Source: CAYJPV01 sp964396055 (lineage in GTDB: Bacteria > Acidobacteriota > Vicinamibacteria > Vicinamibacterales > JAKQTR01). Taken from it: a stretch of DNA of 7,556 nt. Positions 1 through 6,824 of the stretch are shown piece by piece; within the stretch, counting starts at the first letter, position 1, and the number at the start of each line of letters is the position of its first letter. The stretch is taken from positions 1 through 7,556 of the forward strand of contig CAYNDV010000193.1 in assembly GCA_964396055.1 (NCBI GenBank), given 5' to 3'. Below the pieces are notes generated by a model that had not been told where the DNA came from, did no database searches, and saw nothing but the letters and a program-made list of their open reading frames with translations. Made by a program: the position numbers and the translations under genes.

Positions 1-290
1 CTCACCGGGTAGATCAGCCGCTCGATCCGCGAGACCGGCAGCTTGACCATGCGCTGCGGCGTGGGCGCCGCGGCGAACAGCCGGGCCGACGCGGCCGCCG
101 TCGTGGCGTCCTGCGTGCGCGCGGAGAGCAGCGTGGCGATGAGGACCTGGAACGCGTCCTCCTTCTGGGACTCGGCGATCTTCTCGACCACGGGCAGATC
201 GAGGCCGGTGATCGCCCGGGCGAGCCGCCGCATCACCCATTCGACGTCCTGCGACCGCGGTCGGGGAGGCTGGCGCGTCGGCATGGTCAT
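1..290 (-). CDS. nth: Endonuclease III (base-excision repair glycosylase/AP lyase), 3' part outside the window
   Basis: Removes oxidised pyrimidines and cleaves at abasic sites in base excision repair. Only the first 96 residues are visible; the frame runs off the window edge. The match is DAFQVLIATLLSARTQD (45-61), then TTAAASARLF (63-72), APTPQRMVKLP (75-85) and IERLIYPV (89-96), which is the N-terminal helical region of the Nth/HhH-GPD family. The ARTxD form differs from E. coli AQATD but is frequent in other phyla. The helix-hairpin-helix, catalytic Lys and Asp, and the iron-sulfur cluster cysteines lie beyond the window and cannot be checked. ATG at 290 overlaps the dehydrogenase stop (ATGA); a second in-frame ATG at 284 is equally possible. 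The N-terminal 15 residues are Pro/Arg-rich and not part of the fold. MutY or another HhH-GPD member is less likely given the LSARTQD and LIYPV motifs. Confidence 0.92.
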   Translation of the reverse strand, partial: MTMPTRQPPRPRSQDVEWVMRRLARAITGLDLPVVEKIAESQKEDAFQVLIATLLSARTQDATTAAASARLFAAAPTPQRMVKLPVSRIERLIYPV

Positions 291-1243
291 CCGGTGATGG
301 GCGTGACCGGCGGCTGGCCGGCGAGCACGGCCAGCACGTTGGTGGCGGCGAGGTCAGCCATCGCCGTGCGCGTCTCGACGGTGGCGCTGCCGAGATGGGG
401 CGCCAGCAGCACGTTCTCGAGGCTGAGCAACGCCTCGTGCACGGCCGGCTCGCGTTCGTAGACGTCGAGCGCGGCACCTGCGAGCAGGCCTTCGCGCAGC
501 GCCCAGGCCAGGGCATCCTCGTCCACAACCGGCCCGCGCGAGGTATTGACGAGATAGGCGCGGCGTTTCATGCGGGCGAGCGCCCGGCGATCGATCAGGT
601 GCCTCGTCGCCGGCGTCAGGGGCACGTGCAGCGACACGACGTCCGAGGTGGCCAGCAGTTCGTCCAGGACGAGGCGCGGGTACGGTGCGCCCGCAGGGTC
701 GTCCTCCGCCAGCGTCGCGCAGGCCACCCGCATGCCGAACGCGCCCGCGCGGGCAGCCACGGCGCGGCCGATGCGGCCGAGGCCCACCACGCCGAGCTGC
801 TTGCCGCGCAGGTCCGACCCCAGCATGAAGTCGAGGGCCCAGCCGGTCCAGGCGCCGCGCCGCAGCAGCCGCTCGCCTTCGGGGATGCGGCGCATGATGC
901 CCAGGATGAGGCCCCAGGTCAGGTCCGCCGTGGCCTCGGTCAACACGTCGGGGGTGTTGGTCATGACAACGCCGCGGGCACGGCCGGCCGCGAGGTCGAG
1001 GTTGTCGAACCCGACGGCGATGTTCGCCACGATCCGCAGGTCGGGCCCCGCGTCGAGCACCTCGCCGTCGATCCGGTCGGTGAGCAGGCACATCAGCGCC
1101 CGCTTGCCGCGCAGGCGCGCCATCAGGTCGGCACGCGGCATCGCGGCGCGACCCTCGTAGAGATCGACGTCACACGCCTCCTCGAGGCGGGCGACGACCG
1201 ATGCGGGAATCCGGCGTGTGATGAGAACGGCTGGCCGGTCCAT
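287..1243 (-). CDS. D-2-hydroxyacid dehydrogenase, glyoxylate/hydroxypyruvate reductase type
   Basis: A 318-residue cytosolic NAD(P)H-dependent enzyme that probably reduces glyoxylate or hydroxypyruvate to glycolate or D-glycerate. The substrate-binding half contains IVANIAVGFDNLD (71-83) and TNTPDVLTEATADL (95-108), both typical of this subgroup. The nucleotide fold has VVGLGRIG (152-159). Catalytic residues by family alignment are R236 (NTSRGPVVDE), E265 (DVYEREP) and H283 (APHLGSATVETR); all are present. The end of the second strand (RVACATLAEDDP, 172-183) lacks the usual Asp or Arg that tells NAD from NADP, so cofactor preference is open. ATG 1243 is chosen because it gives a family-like N-terminus (VLITRRIP); the frame also stays open upstream to 1687, but that part lies over the YHS-like gene. 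No good ribosome binding site is seen. Its TGA overlaps the nth start. Confidence 0.94.
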   Translation of the reverse strand: MDRPAVLITRRIPASVVARLEEACDVDLYEGRAAMPRADLMARLRGKRALMCLLTDRIDGEVLDAGPDLRIVANIAVGFDNLDLAAGRARGVVMTNTPDVLTEATADLTWGLILGIMRRIPEGERLLRRGAWTGWALDFMLGSDLRGKQLGVVGLGRIGRAVAARAGAFGMRVACATLAEDDPAGAPYPRLVLDELLATSDVVSLHVPLTPATRHLIDRRALARMKRRAYLVNTSRGPVVDEDALAWALREGLLAGAALDVYEREPAVHEALLSLENVLLAPHLGSATVETRTAMADLAATNVLAVLAGQPPVTPITG

Positions 1244-1248
1244 GGGGG

Positions 1249-1530
1249 CTACCGCGCGAGGTACTTCTGGCGGCAGGCTTCGGAGCAGAAGTGCTGGAGG
1301 CCGTCGCGCGTCTTCTCCGCGATGGCGCGCGAGGGCACGACGAAGGTGCCGCAGACGGGGTCGCGGACCATCGCCTCGCCCCGGGCCGGCGCCGGCGGCC
1401 GCGCCGGGCCGCGCCGTGGTCCGGCGTCGCTGGCGCTGTCGGCCCCCTGGGCAATCCCCCTGATCAACCGGCCCAGGGCACGGAAGATCAGCAGCAGCAG
1501 CAGCCCCCAGAGCAGGATCCGCGTCAGCAT
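1249..1530 (-). CDS. Small membrane protein with YHS-like Cys domain (PP0621-like layout)
   Basis: A 93-residue protein. The first 16 residues form a short Leu-rich membrane helix, followed by R17, R21 and R24, which by the positive-inside rule places the rest in the cytosol. A Pro/Ala/Arg linker (about 37-52) leads to a C-terminal mini-domain: MVRDPVCG (54-61), then HFCSEACRQKY (80-90). Cys60, Cys82 and Cys86 with nearby His80 are candidate metal ligands. The DPVCG...FCSxxC pattern is that of YHS/TRASH metal-binding domains, while the overall layout (helix, linker, MVRxxxCG, CS near the end) resembles the PP0621 family. Metal sensing, metal handling or a structural zinc site are all possible. 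Start ATG 1530 has AAGG at 1537-1540. The stop is five bases from the dehydrogenase start, so co-transcription is very likely. Confidence 0.87.
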   Translation of the reverse strand: MLTRILLWGLLLLLIFRALGRLIRGIAQGADSASDAGPRRGPARPPAPARGEAMVRDPVCGTFVVPSRAIAEKTRDGLQHFCSEACRQKYLAR

Positions 1531-1551
1531 GGTCCGCCTTGTGGCCCGTCT

Positions 1552-2187
1552 CTACTTCGCGGGCGGGGCCTGGCCGGCCGGCGGCTGCACCGCGCCGTCC
1601 GGGTGCGCCGCGTTCAGGTTGTCGAGCGCGCGCCGTGCGGCCTGCGCCTCGTCGCTGCCCGGCGCCAGTTTCAACACCTCTTCCCACGCCGCCGCGGCGC
1701 CCTTCAGGTCCTGCCTGCCGAACGCGCGGACGATGCCCATGTTCAGGTACGTCTTGACGTGGCGCGGGTCGGCCTTGAGGGACCGGTCGAACTGGGCGAG
1801 CGCCTTGTCCACCTGGTTGGTGTAGTAGTAGCTCACCGCGAGGTCGGTGGAGACGTTGGCGTTGCCGGCATCCAGGGCAAAGGCCTGCTCGTACCAGCCG
1901 ATCGCCTCCTGGTACCGCTCAGCGTCGAAGTAGAGGTTGCCCAGCTGGATACGCGACTCGACGTTCTTCGGGTCGCGCTCGGCCACGTTGCGCATGGCCG
2001 TGACCTGGGCTTCGTCGATCATGGGCCTCGCGGCGGCGGGCGCGGCCGCGGCGGGCGCCGAGGCCGCCGCCGGCGCCGCCGAGGCCTGAGCCGCGGTGCG
2101 TGGCGCCTGCTGCGTGCCGATGATCCAGCCGACAATGAGGCCGAACAGCGTGCCGGCCACCGCAAAGACGAGATTCTCTGGTTTCAT
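1552..2187 (-). CDS. Membrane-anchored tetratricopeptide repeat protein
   Basis: A 211-residue protein of unknown precise function. One membrane helix near the N-terminus (about 7-24) carries G12, G16, G20 and G24 at every fourth position, a glycine zipper. It is followed by an Ala/Pro linker (about 28-55), half a TPR (58-75) and three full TPR units (about 76-109, 110-143, 144-177) with the typical A/G-x-x-Y/F and DP-turn pattern, such as LGNLYFDAERYQEAIGWYEQ. The tail is Pro/Ala/Gln-rich. The likely role is a protein-interaction scaffold at the membrane; TPR parts of cytochrome c biogenesis factors (CcmI/NrfG) look similar, but no haem-related gene is nearby. The ATG at 2187 has an AAGGT at 2198-2202. 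The 49-base spacer before it holds no clear terminator or promoter. The YHS-like gene follows after 21 bases. Confidence 0.9.
   Translation of the reverse strand: MKPENLVFAVAGTLFGLIVGWIIGTQQAPRTAAQASAAPAAASAPAAAAPAAARPMIDEAQVTAMRNVAERDPKNVESRIQLGNLYFDAERYQEAIGWYEQAFALDAGNANVSTDLAVSYYYTNQVDKALAQFDRSLKADPRHVKTYLNMGIVRAFGRQDLKGAAAAWEEVLKLAPGSDEAQAARRALDNLNAAHPDGAVQPPAGQAPPAK
2023..2106 (-). repeat. Low-complexity Ala/Pro linker coding region
   Basis: GC-only triplets encode residues 28-55 of the TPR protein, almost all Ala and Pro. The octamer GCGGCGGG recurs at a 15-base distance around 2033-2058 on the plus strand, next to a run of GCC/GGC triplets. Such a tract can change length by slippage and is difficult for sequencing and assembly. 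Confidence 0.6.
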
Positions 2188-2236
2188 GGTTCAGGGGACC
2201 TTCATGCGATCACGTCGCGCAGGACCGCATTGACGA

Positions 2237-2953
2237 TCATAACAACGTGCGGAGGAACCAGTCCACCAGCGCGTCGACGAGATCGGGCTGGCGGACCAGC
2301 ATCACGGACCCGTGGCCGGCCTCCGAGAGCACCCGCAGCTCCCGCTGGCCCTCGCCGGTCGTGACCAGGGTCCGCGCCGATCGCAGCGCGTAGGGATCCT
2401 CGGCGCTGGCCACGATCAGCGCCGGCCGGCCGCCGTACTTCTGGACCGCCTGCTCGATCCGCAGCCCGCGGTAGTCCAGCGACGCGGACAGCAGGGCCAG
2501 CGACCGGACCGCCGGGTCGTTGACCGCGGCCAGCACGGCCACGTTGGCGCCGAGCGACGCGCCAGCCATGCCGATGCGCGACGGGACGATTTCGGGCCGG
2601 GCCGCGAGGTACGCCCGCGCGGCTTCGGCGTCGAGCACGAGGTCGGTCCACGACCCGGCGTCGGGCGACGCGGTCCCGCTGCGCCGGAAGTCGATGGCCA
2701 GGGCGGCCACGCCGGCCTTCGCCAGCGCGGCGCACGTGGCGTCCCAGTCGTGGTGCGACCGCGTGGCCATGTGGAGCAGCACCACGCCCGGCGCCGGCAC
2801 CTTGTCGGGCAGGAACAGGGTGCCGCTCACCAGCACGCCGTCACGCGCCGCGAACGACACACTCTGCGGCTCGGCGGCGAGCACCGGCCTGGGCCAGCCG
2901 GCCCCGGCGGCGACGGCCACCGCCACAGCCCACGCCAGGCACGCGCGCCTCAT
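2237..2953 (-). CDS. Exported alpha/beta hydrolase, dienelactone hydrolase-like
   Basis: A 238-residue serine hydrolase with an N-terminal signal peptide: MRRA, a hydrophobic Ala/Val stretch (about 4-19) and a cleavage site near VLAAEP (24-29). The mature part has the alpha/beta fold order: GVVLLHMATRSHHDW (56-70) carrying the oxyanion region, AIDFRRSG (86-93), the nucleophile elbow GASLGAN (131-137) with S133, the acid in ASAEDPYA (182-189) with D186, and the base in EAGHGS (211-216) with H214. The triad is complete, so it is probably active as an esterase or peptidase-like hydrolase in the periplasm; the substrate cannot be told. The start at 2953 is chosen because it overlaps the pdxJ stop (ATGA) and gives the signal peptide; a longer frame to 3238 would run through pdxJ. 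No clear ribosome binding site is seen, so translation probably depends on coupling to pdxJ. Confidence 0.9.
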   Translation of the reverse strand: MRRACLAWAVAVAVAAGAGWPRPVLAAEPQSVSFAARDGVLVSGTLFLPDKVPAPGVVLLHMATRSHHDWDATCAALAKAGVAALAIDFRRSGTASPDAGSWTDLVLDAEAARAYLAARPEIVPSRIGMAGASLGANVAVLAAVNDPAVRSLALLSASLDYRGLRIEQAVQKYGGRPALIVASAEDPYALRSARTLVTTGEGQRELRVLSEAGHGSVMLVRQPDLVDALVDWFLRTLL

Positions 2954-3657
2954 CGCAGCAGCGCCACCATCTCGCGCACGGCGCGGTCGAGACCGACAAA
3001 CGCGGCCCGGGCCACGATGGCGTGCCCGATATTGAGTTCGACGATGGGCGCGATCGCCACGATCGGCCGCACGTTGATGTAGTTGAGCCCGTGTCCGGCC
3101 AGCACCTCGAGCCCGGCCGCCGCCGCGCCCTCGGCCGTCGCCCGAATCCGGGCCAGCAGGGCGGCCTTCGCGCCGTCGGCCGCATCGGCGTAGGGCCCCG
3201 TGTTGATCTCGACCGCGTCGGCGCCGACCGTGCGGCACGCGTCCACCTGTGCCGCCTCGGTGTCGATGAAGACACTCACGCGGATGCCCGACGCGCGGCA
3301 GGCCGACACGGCGGCTTCCACCGCCGCGCGGTGGTGCGCCACGTCGAGGCCGCCGGTCGTGGTCACCTCCTCGGGCCGCTCGGGCACGAGCGTCACCTGG
3401 TGGGGCTTCACCCCGCAGGCGATGCCCACCATCTCCGGCGTGGCGGCCATCTCGACGTTGAGCCGCGTGCGGACGACCTGGCGCAGGAGTTCGACGTCCC
3501 GGTCCTGGATGTGGCGGCGATCACCACGCAGGTGGACCGTGATGCCTTCGGCGCCGGCCAGTTCGGCGATGACCGCCGCCGTCACCGGGTCGGGCTCGAG
3601 GGCCCGCCGGGCCTGGCGGATGGTCGCGATGTGGTCGATGTTGACACCGAGTCTCAT
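2950..3657 (-). CDS. pdxJ: Pyridoxine 5'-phosphate synthase
   Basis: Condenses 1-deoxy-D-xylulose 5-phosphate with 3-amino-2-oxopropyl phosphate to form pyridoxine 5'-phosphate, the ring-closing step of the DXP-dependent vitamin B6 route. The 235-residue protein is a single TIM barrel of nearly the usual length (E. coli 243). It shows LGVNIDHIAT (3-12), VHLRGDRRHIQDRD (41-54), LNVEM (66-70), VPERPEEVTTTGGLD (91-105), FIDTE (130-134), EINTGPYADA (150-159), LAGHGLNY (186-193) and ELNIGHAI (207-214). By alignment with the E. coli enzyme from memory, H42, E69 and H189 are the catalytic residues, and all are present. The ATG at 3657 fits the family N-terminus exactly; only two bases upstream are known, so the ribosome binding site is hidden in the gap. 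Its stop overlaps the next gene's start (ATGA). Confidence 0.98.
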   Translation of the reverse strand: MRLGVNIDHIATIRQARRALEPDPVTAAVIAELAGAEGITVHLRGDRRHIQDRDVELLRQVVRTRLNVEMAATPEMVGIACGVKPHQVTLVPERPEEVTTTGGLDVAHHRAAVEAAVSACRASGIRVSVFIDTEAAQVDACRTVGADAVEINTGPYADAADGAKAALLARIRATAEGAAAAGLEVLAGHGLNYINVRPIVAIAPIVELNIGHAIVARAAFVGLDRAVREMVALLR

Positions 3658-3659
3658 AG

Positions 3660-3759
3660 NNNNNNNNNNNNNNNNNNNNNNNNNNNNNNNNNNNNNNNNN
3701 NNNNNNNNNNNNNNNNNNNNNNNNNNNNNNNNNNNNNNNNNNNNNNNNNNNNNNNNNNN
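3660..3759. other. Assembly gap of 100 N
   Basis: Exactly 100 undetermined bases separate the glmM 3' end from the pdxJ start. One hundred N is the common placeholder for a gap of unknown length, so the true distance may differ. The gap must hold the glmM stop codon and the pdxJ ribosome binding site. Both flanks keep the same strand and a known gene order, so the join is plausible, but an extra small gene inside it cannot be excluded. Confidence 0.97.
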
Positions 3760-5066
3760 TCCGCCGCCCACGCCCGGATGTCGGCATCGCGCTCGCCTTC
3801 GATCATGATCCGCAGCAGGGGTTCGGTCCCCGAATACCGCACCAGCAGCCGCCCGCGCCCGCCCAGCCGCGCCTCGACGCGCGCCACCGCCGCAGCCACC
3901 GCCGGCACGGCCGTCCAGTCACGCTTCTCGCGCACCCGCACGTTGACCAGCACCTGCGGAAAGGTGGTGTACCCCGCAGCCAGCGCAGCGAGCGGCTGGC
4001 CCGTCTCCGCCATGGCGCGCAGGACGTTGAGCGCCGTCACCAGCCCGTCGCCGGTGAACAGCGTGTCCATGAAGATGACGTGGCCCGACTGCTCGCCGCC
4101 GAGGGCGTAGCCGGCGCGCACCATCTCCTCCATCACGTACTTGTCGCCCACGGGACAGCGGACCATGCGGATGCCGGCGTCGCCGAGCGCGATCTCGAGG
4201 CCCATGTTGCTCATCACGGTGGCCGCCACCGTGCCGCCGCGCAGCGTCCCGCGGGCCGCCATGCGCGTCGCGCAGATGTACATCACGGCGTCGCCATCCA
4301 CGGTGCGGCCGGCGTGGTCCACCAACAGGGCCCGGTCGCCGTCGCCGTCGAAGGCCACGCCGAGGTCGCAGCGCGCCTCGACCACGGTGCGCGCCACCGC
4401 GTCGAGGTGGGTGGAGCCGCAGCGCAGGTTGATGTTGCGGCCATCCGGTTCGCACCCGATCGCCACCACGTCGAACCCGAGGTCGCGCAGCAGCCTCGGC
4501 GCCAGGCCCGCCGTGGCCCCGTTGGCGCAATCCACGGCGAGTCGCCGGGCGTGCGCCGGCGCGCCGCCCGCCAGCGCCCCGCGGGCATGAGCCAGGTAGT
4601 CGCCCGACAGGTCCTCGACCGGAACCGGGCCGGCCGCCCCGCCCGGCGTCTCCCAGCTGCGGTCCGCCACGATGGCCTCGACCTGCGCCTCGAGGGCTTC
4701 GGTGAACTTCGCGCCGGACCCGGCGAACACCTTGATGCCGTTGTCCTCGAAGGGATTGTGCGACGCCGAGATTACCAGGCCGGCCGCGTAGTGCCGCCGG
4801 CCGGTCAGGTAGGCCACGGCGGGCGTCGACATGACGCCCGCGCTGGTCACGTGCGCCCCGGCTGCCGCGGCACCGTGGGCCAGTTCCCGTTCGATCCAGG
4901 CACCGGACTCGCGGGTGTCGCGGCCGATCAGCAGGTGGGTCGCCTCATCGGTGCGCGGGAGCGCGCGCACGAGGGCCGCGCCCAGACGCCGGATCGTCGT
5001 CTCGTCCAGTGGCGGCCGCCCCGCCTGCCCCCGCACACCGTCGGTGCCGAACAGTTTCTCGCTCAT
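3760..5066 (-). CDS. glmM: Phosphoglucosamine mutase, C-terminal end lost in the assembly gap
   Basis: Converts glucosamine-6-phosphate to glucosamine-1-phosphate on the way to UDP-GlcNAc, hence peptidoglycan and lipid A. 435 residues are readable before the N run; the family is usually about 445-450, so only some 10-15 residues are missing. Signatures in order: LFGTDGVRG (5-13), the catalytic phosphoserine loop ISASHNPFEDNG (99-110) with S102 as the phosphorylated serine, the metal loop DGDGDR (240-245), the sugar loop GGEQSGH (323-329) and the phosphate loop RYSGTEPLLR (410-419). The start at ATG 5066 (MSEKLFGTDG) has the standard distance to the first motif; only a weak GGCGG precedes it. 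In Firmicutes GlmM binds CdaA and inhibits c-di-AMP synthesis, and co-transcription with cdaA-cdaR fits this. All catalytic residues are present, so truncation is an assembly effect, not gene decay. Confidence 0.98.
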
Positions 5067-5097
5067 GTGGTGTCCGCCCGCCGCGTGCCGGCCCGCC

Positions 5098-6009
5098 TCA
5101 CCGGATGTCGACCCGGGCCTGCTCGGGCACGACGCGCGTGAAGGTGAGCGCGTGGCGCGACGACAGGCGCACGTCCAGCGTGTACCGGCCCGGCCCCAGC
5201 CCGCCCAGATCCACGCTCGCCTCGACATCGTCCTCTGACAGGGTCCGCAGGATGCTGTCGGGCCCGCGCACGGTCACGGTCACGCTGGTCGGCTCGGCCC
5301 TGGCCGAGAGCGCCGACCGGAGGTTCTTCATCCGGACGGGTACGGCGCGCACCGTCTGCTCGGACCGCACGGGCGCAATCTCGACCGTCACCCGGGCCGC
5401 GCGTGGCATCCGGAGGCGCGCCGAACTGTCGGGCAGGCCGATGTTGACCGTCTCGCGGATCGGCCCGGTGGCGCCGCCCAGTTCCACCGGTTCCGTGGCC
5501 GCCTGCTGCAGCAGGGCCAGCGCCGACTCGGGCCCCACCACCTCCACCTCGGGCGGTTCGACGAGGACCCGCTCGATGAAGTACCCGGGCGCCGGCTGGC
5601 CATCGATGGCCGGGGCCACGGGGATCGTCTTGGTGGACTGCCGCTCGAACCGGAGGGGAATGGTCGCCGGCCCCACGAAGGTCACCTCGACGCCGAACGG
5701 GACGCGCACATGGTCGGGCGTGAGGTGGAACAGCTGGCGCCGGGGCTTCGCCGCGGACGTGTCGAGCACGGTGACCACGTCGCCCGACGACAGTTGACCG
5801 AGGGTGCTGGACGAGCCGCGGACGCGCACGTCGACGGTGCTGGGCGACTCCCCCACCACCTCGAGGCCCTCGGGGATGTTCTGCAGCTCGAGCGGCGAAC
5901 GCAGCGTGCGTTCCACCACCTGCTCGCCGCCGACGGCGAGCCACAGCAGGACCGCGATGGCCACCGACATGACCTTCAGGCCGAGGCGGCGGAAGGGGTT
6001 GTAGGCCAT
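5098..6009 (-). CDS. cdaR: CdaA regulatory protein CdaR (YbbR-domain protein)
   Basis: Membrane-anchored extracytoplasmic protein that binds CdaA and modulates its cyclase activity in Firmicutes. It has 303 residues. A short basic N-terminus (NPFRRLGLK) leads into one membrane helix (about 11-27) and then beta-rich sequence I read as three YbbR repeats (about 33-121, 126-212 and 217-303). Each repeat shows the pattern of an 'xVPV/xIPV' strand, a Gly/Pro turn and a V-x-V-x-G strand, for instance VDVRVRG (59-65), VEVVGP (155-160) and VTVTVRGP (243-250). Bacillus subtilis CdaR has four such domains, so this is a shorter form. The identification rests on domain pattern plus the cdaA-cdaR-glmM order; sequence identity in this family is low. 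The start is fixed by a good ribosome binding site and a one-base overlap with cdaA. glmM follows after 31 bases. Confidence 0.92.
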   Translation of the reverse strand: MAYNPFRRLGLKVMSVAIAVLLWLAVGGEQVVERTLRSPLELQNIPEGLEVVGESPSTVDVRVRGSSSTLGQLSSGDVVTVLDTSAAKPRRQLFHLTPDHVRVPFGVEVTFVGPATIPLRFERQSTKTIPVAPAIDGQPAPGYFIERVLVEPPEVEVVGPESALALLQQAATEPVELGGATGPIRETVNIGLPDSSARLRMPRAARVTVEIAPVRSEQTVRAVPVRMKNLRSALSARAEPTSVTVTVRGPDSILRTLSEDDVEASVDLGGLGPGRYTLDVRLSSRHALTFTRVVPEQARVDIR

Positions 6010-6824
6010 CAGTCGAACCCTCCGCCGCCGCGGGTTTCGGCCACCGGCCGGCGCTGGGGCACGAGGGTGCGCAGCCGCGCGCGCAGGCGATCGGCATCGA
6101 GCCCCACGTCGATGTGGCCGTCGAGCGCAATCGAGATCCGGCCGGTCTGCTCGGACACCACGATGGCCGCCGCGTCGCTCTCCTCAGTGAGGCCGATGGC
6201 CGCCCGGTGCCGCGTCCCGAAGTCCTTGCTGATCGACGGGTTCACGCTCAGGGGCAGGAAACACGCGGCCGCCGCCACGCGATCGCCCTGGACGATGACG
6301 GCGCCGTCGTGCAGGGGCGACTTCAGCTGGAAGATGCTGATCAGCAGGTCCGATGTCACCGTGGCGTCCAGGGGAATGCCGCCCTCGATGTAGTTGCGCA
6401 GGCCGATGTCGCGCTCGATGGCGATGATGGCGCCGGTGCGCTGCCCCGCCAGCACGGTGGCCGCCACGACGAGTTCCTCCACCAGTTCGTCCGCCTGCAC
6501 CGAGCGCGACAGGTAGCGGAAGAAGCGCGCGCGGCCGAGGTTGGCGAGCGTGCGCCGGATCTCGCTCTGGAACAGGACGATCGCGGCGAACACCACGTAG
6601 CCGGCCAGGTTGCGGATGAGCCAGTTCACCGTGGCGAACCCGAGCCAGCCCGACACGTAGTAGAGCCCGACCAGCACGCCGACACCAAGCCCCATCTGCA
6701 CGGCGCGCGTGCCGCGAATCAGCTTCAGGAATTCGTAGATGGCCACGGCGGCGATCAGAATGTCCGCCACGTCGGCCCATCCGAATCCCGGATGCCGCAG
6801 GAGGATGGTCAGCTGGTCGATCAT
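6009..6824 (-). CDS. cdaA: Diadenylate cyclase CdaA (c-di-AMP synthase)
   Basis: Makes cyclic di-AMP from two ATP at the cytoplasmic membrane; also called DacA. The protein has 271 residues, the usual CdaA length. Three N-terminal membrane helices (about 17-37, 41-60 and 62-85) precede the DAC domain (about 95-250). The DGA motif is at 173-175 in LHDGAVIV, and the RHR motif at 205-207 in GTRHRAAIG, followed by TEES (213-216); these form the ATP and metal site. A Gly-rich, probably disordered tail closes the protein. The ATG at 6824 has a GGAGGGG ribosome binding site and starts just before the hydrophobic region. Its TGA overlaps the cdaR ATG (TGATG), so the two are probably translationally coupled. 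With cdaR and glmM downstream this is the classic c-di-AMP/cell-wall module. In Firmicutes, c-di-AMP controls potassium and osmolyte uptake; the target here is not visible. Confidence 0.97.
   Translation of the reverse strand: MIDQLTILLRHPGFGWADVADILIAAVAIYEFLKLIRGTRAVQMGLGVGVLVGLYYVSGWLGFATVNWLIRNLAGYVVFAAIVLFQSEIRRTLANLGRARFFRYLSRSVQADELVEELVVAATVLAGQRTGAIIAIERDIGLRNYIEGGIPLDATVTSDLLISIFQLKSPLHDGAVIVQGDRVAAAACFLPLSVNPSISKDFGTRHRAAIGLTEESDAAAIVVSEQTGRISIALDGHIDVGLDADRLRARLRTLVPQRRPVAETRGGGGFD
6018..6023 (-). promoter_or_regulatory. Ribosome binding site of cdaR inside the cdaA 3' end
   Basis: The minus strand reads GGAGGG, followed by eight bases and the ATG of cdaR. It lies within the last codons of cdaA and supports the 6009 start and coupled translation of the two partner proteins. 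Confidence 0.7.

Noticed and set aside
43..297. Plus-strand open frame of 84 residues
   Set aside because: It is antisense to the nth start, whose minus-strand translation has clear endonuclease III motifs.
1244..1687. N-terminal extension of the dehydrogenase to 1687
   Set aside because: The added residues are Arg/Gly/Ala-rich, have no family similarity and overlap the YHS-like gene and part of the TPR gene in another frame.
395..1825. Long plus-strand open frame of 476 residues
   Set aside because: It lies opposite the dehydrogenase, YHS-like and TPR genes; its product is His/Arg/Ala/Gly-rich with no recognisable motif. GC-rich codon bias routinely opens such antisense frames.
2188..2236. 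Terminator or promoter between the hydrolase and TPR genes
   Set aside because: Only weak 4-base complementarities are present, with no U-tract and no recognisable -35/-10 pair.
1291..2364. Plus-strand open frame of 357 residues
   Set aside because: Antisense shadow of the YHS-like and TPR genes, with Arg-rich low-complexity sequence and no domain.
2954..3238. N-terminal extension of the hydrolase to 3238
   Set aside because: It would overlap pdxJ and bury the clear signal peptide that begins at 2953.
3022..4110. Plus-strand open frame crossing the N gap
   Set aside because: It is antisense to pdxJ and glmM and only appears continuous because the N run has no stop codons.
4080..5141. Plus-strand open frame of 353 residues opposite glmM
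   Set aside because: The minus-strand frame has every GlmM motif, whereas this one has composition typical of a shadow frame.
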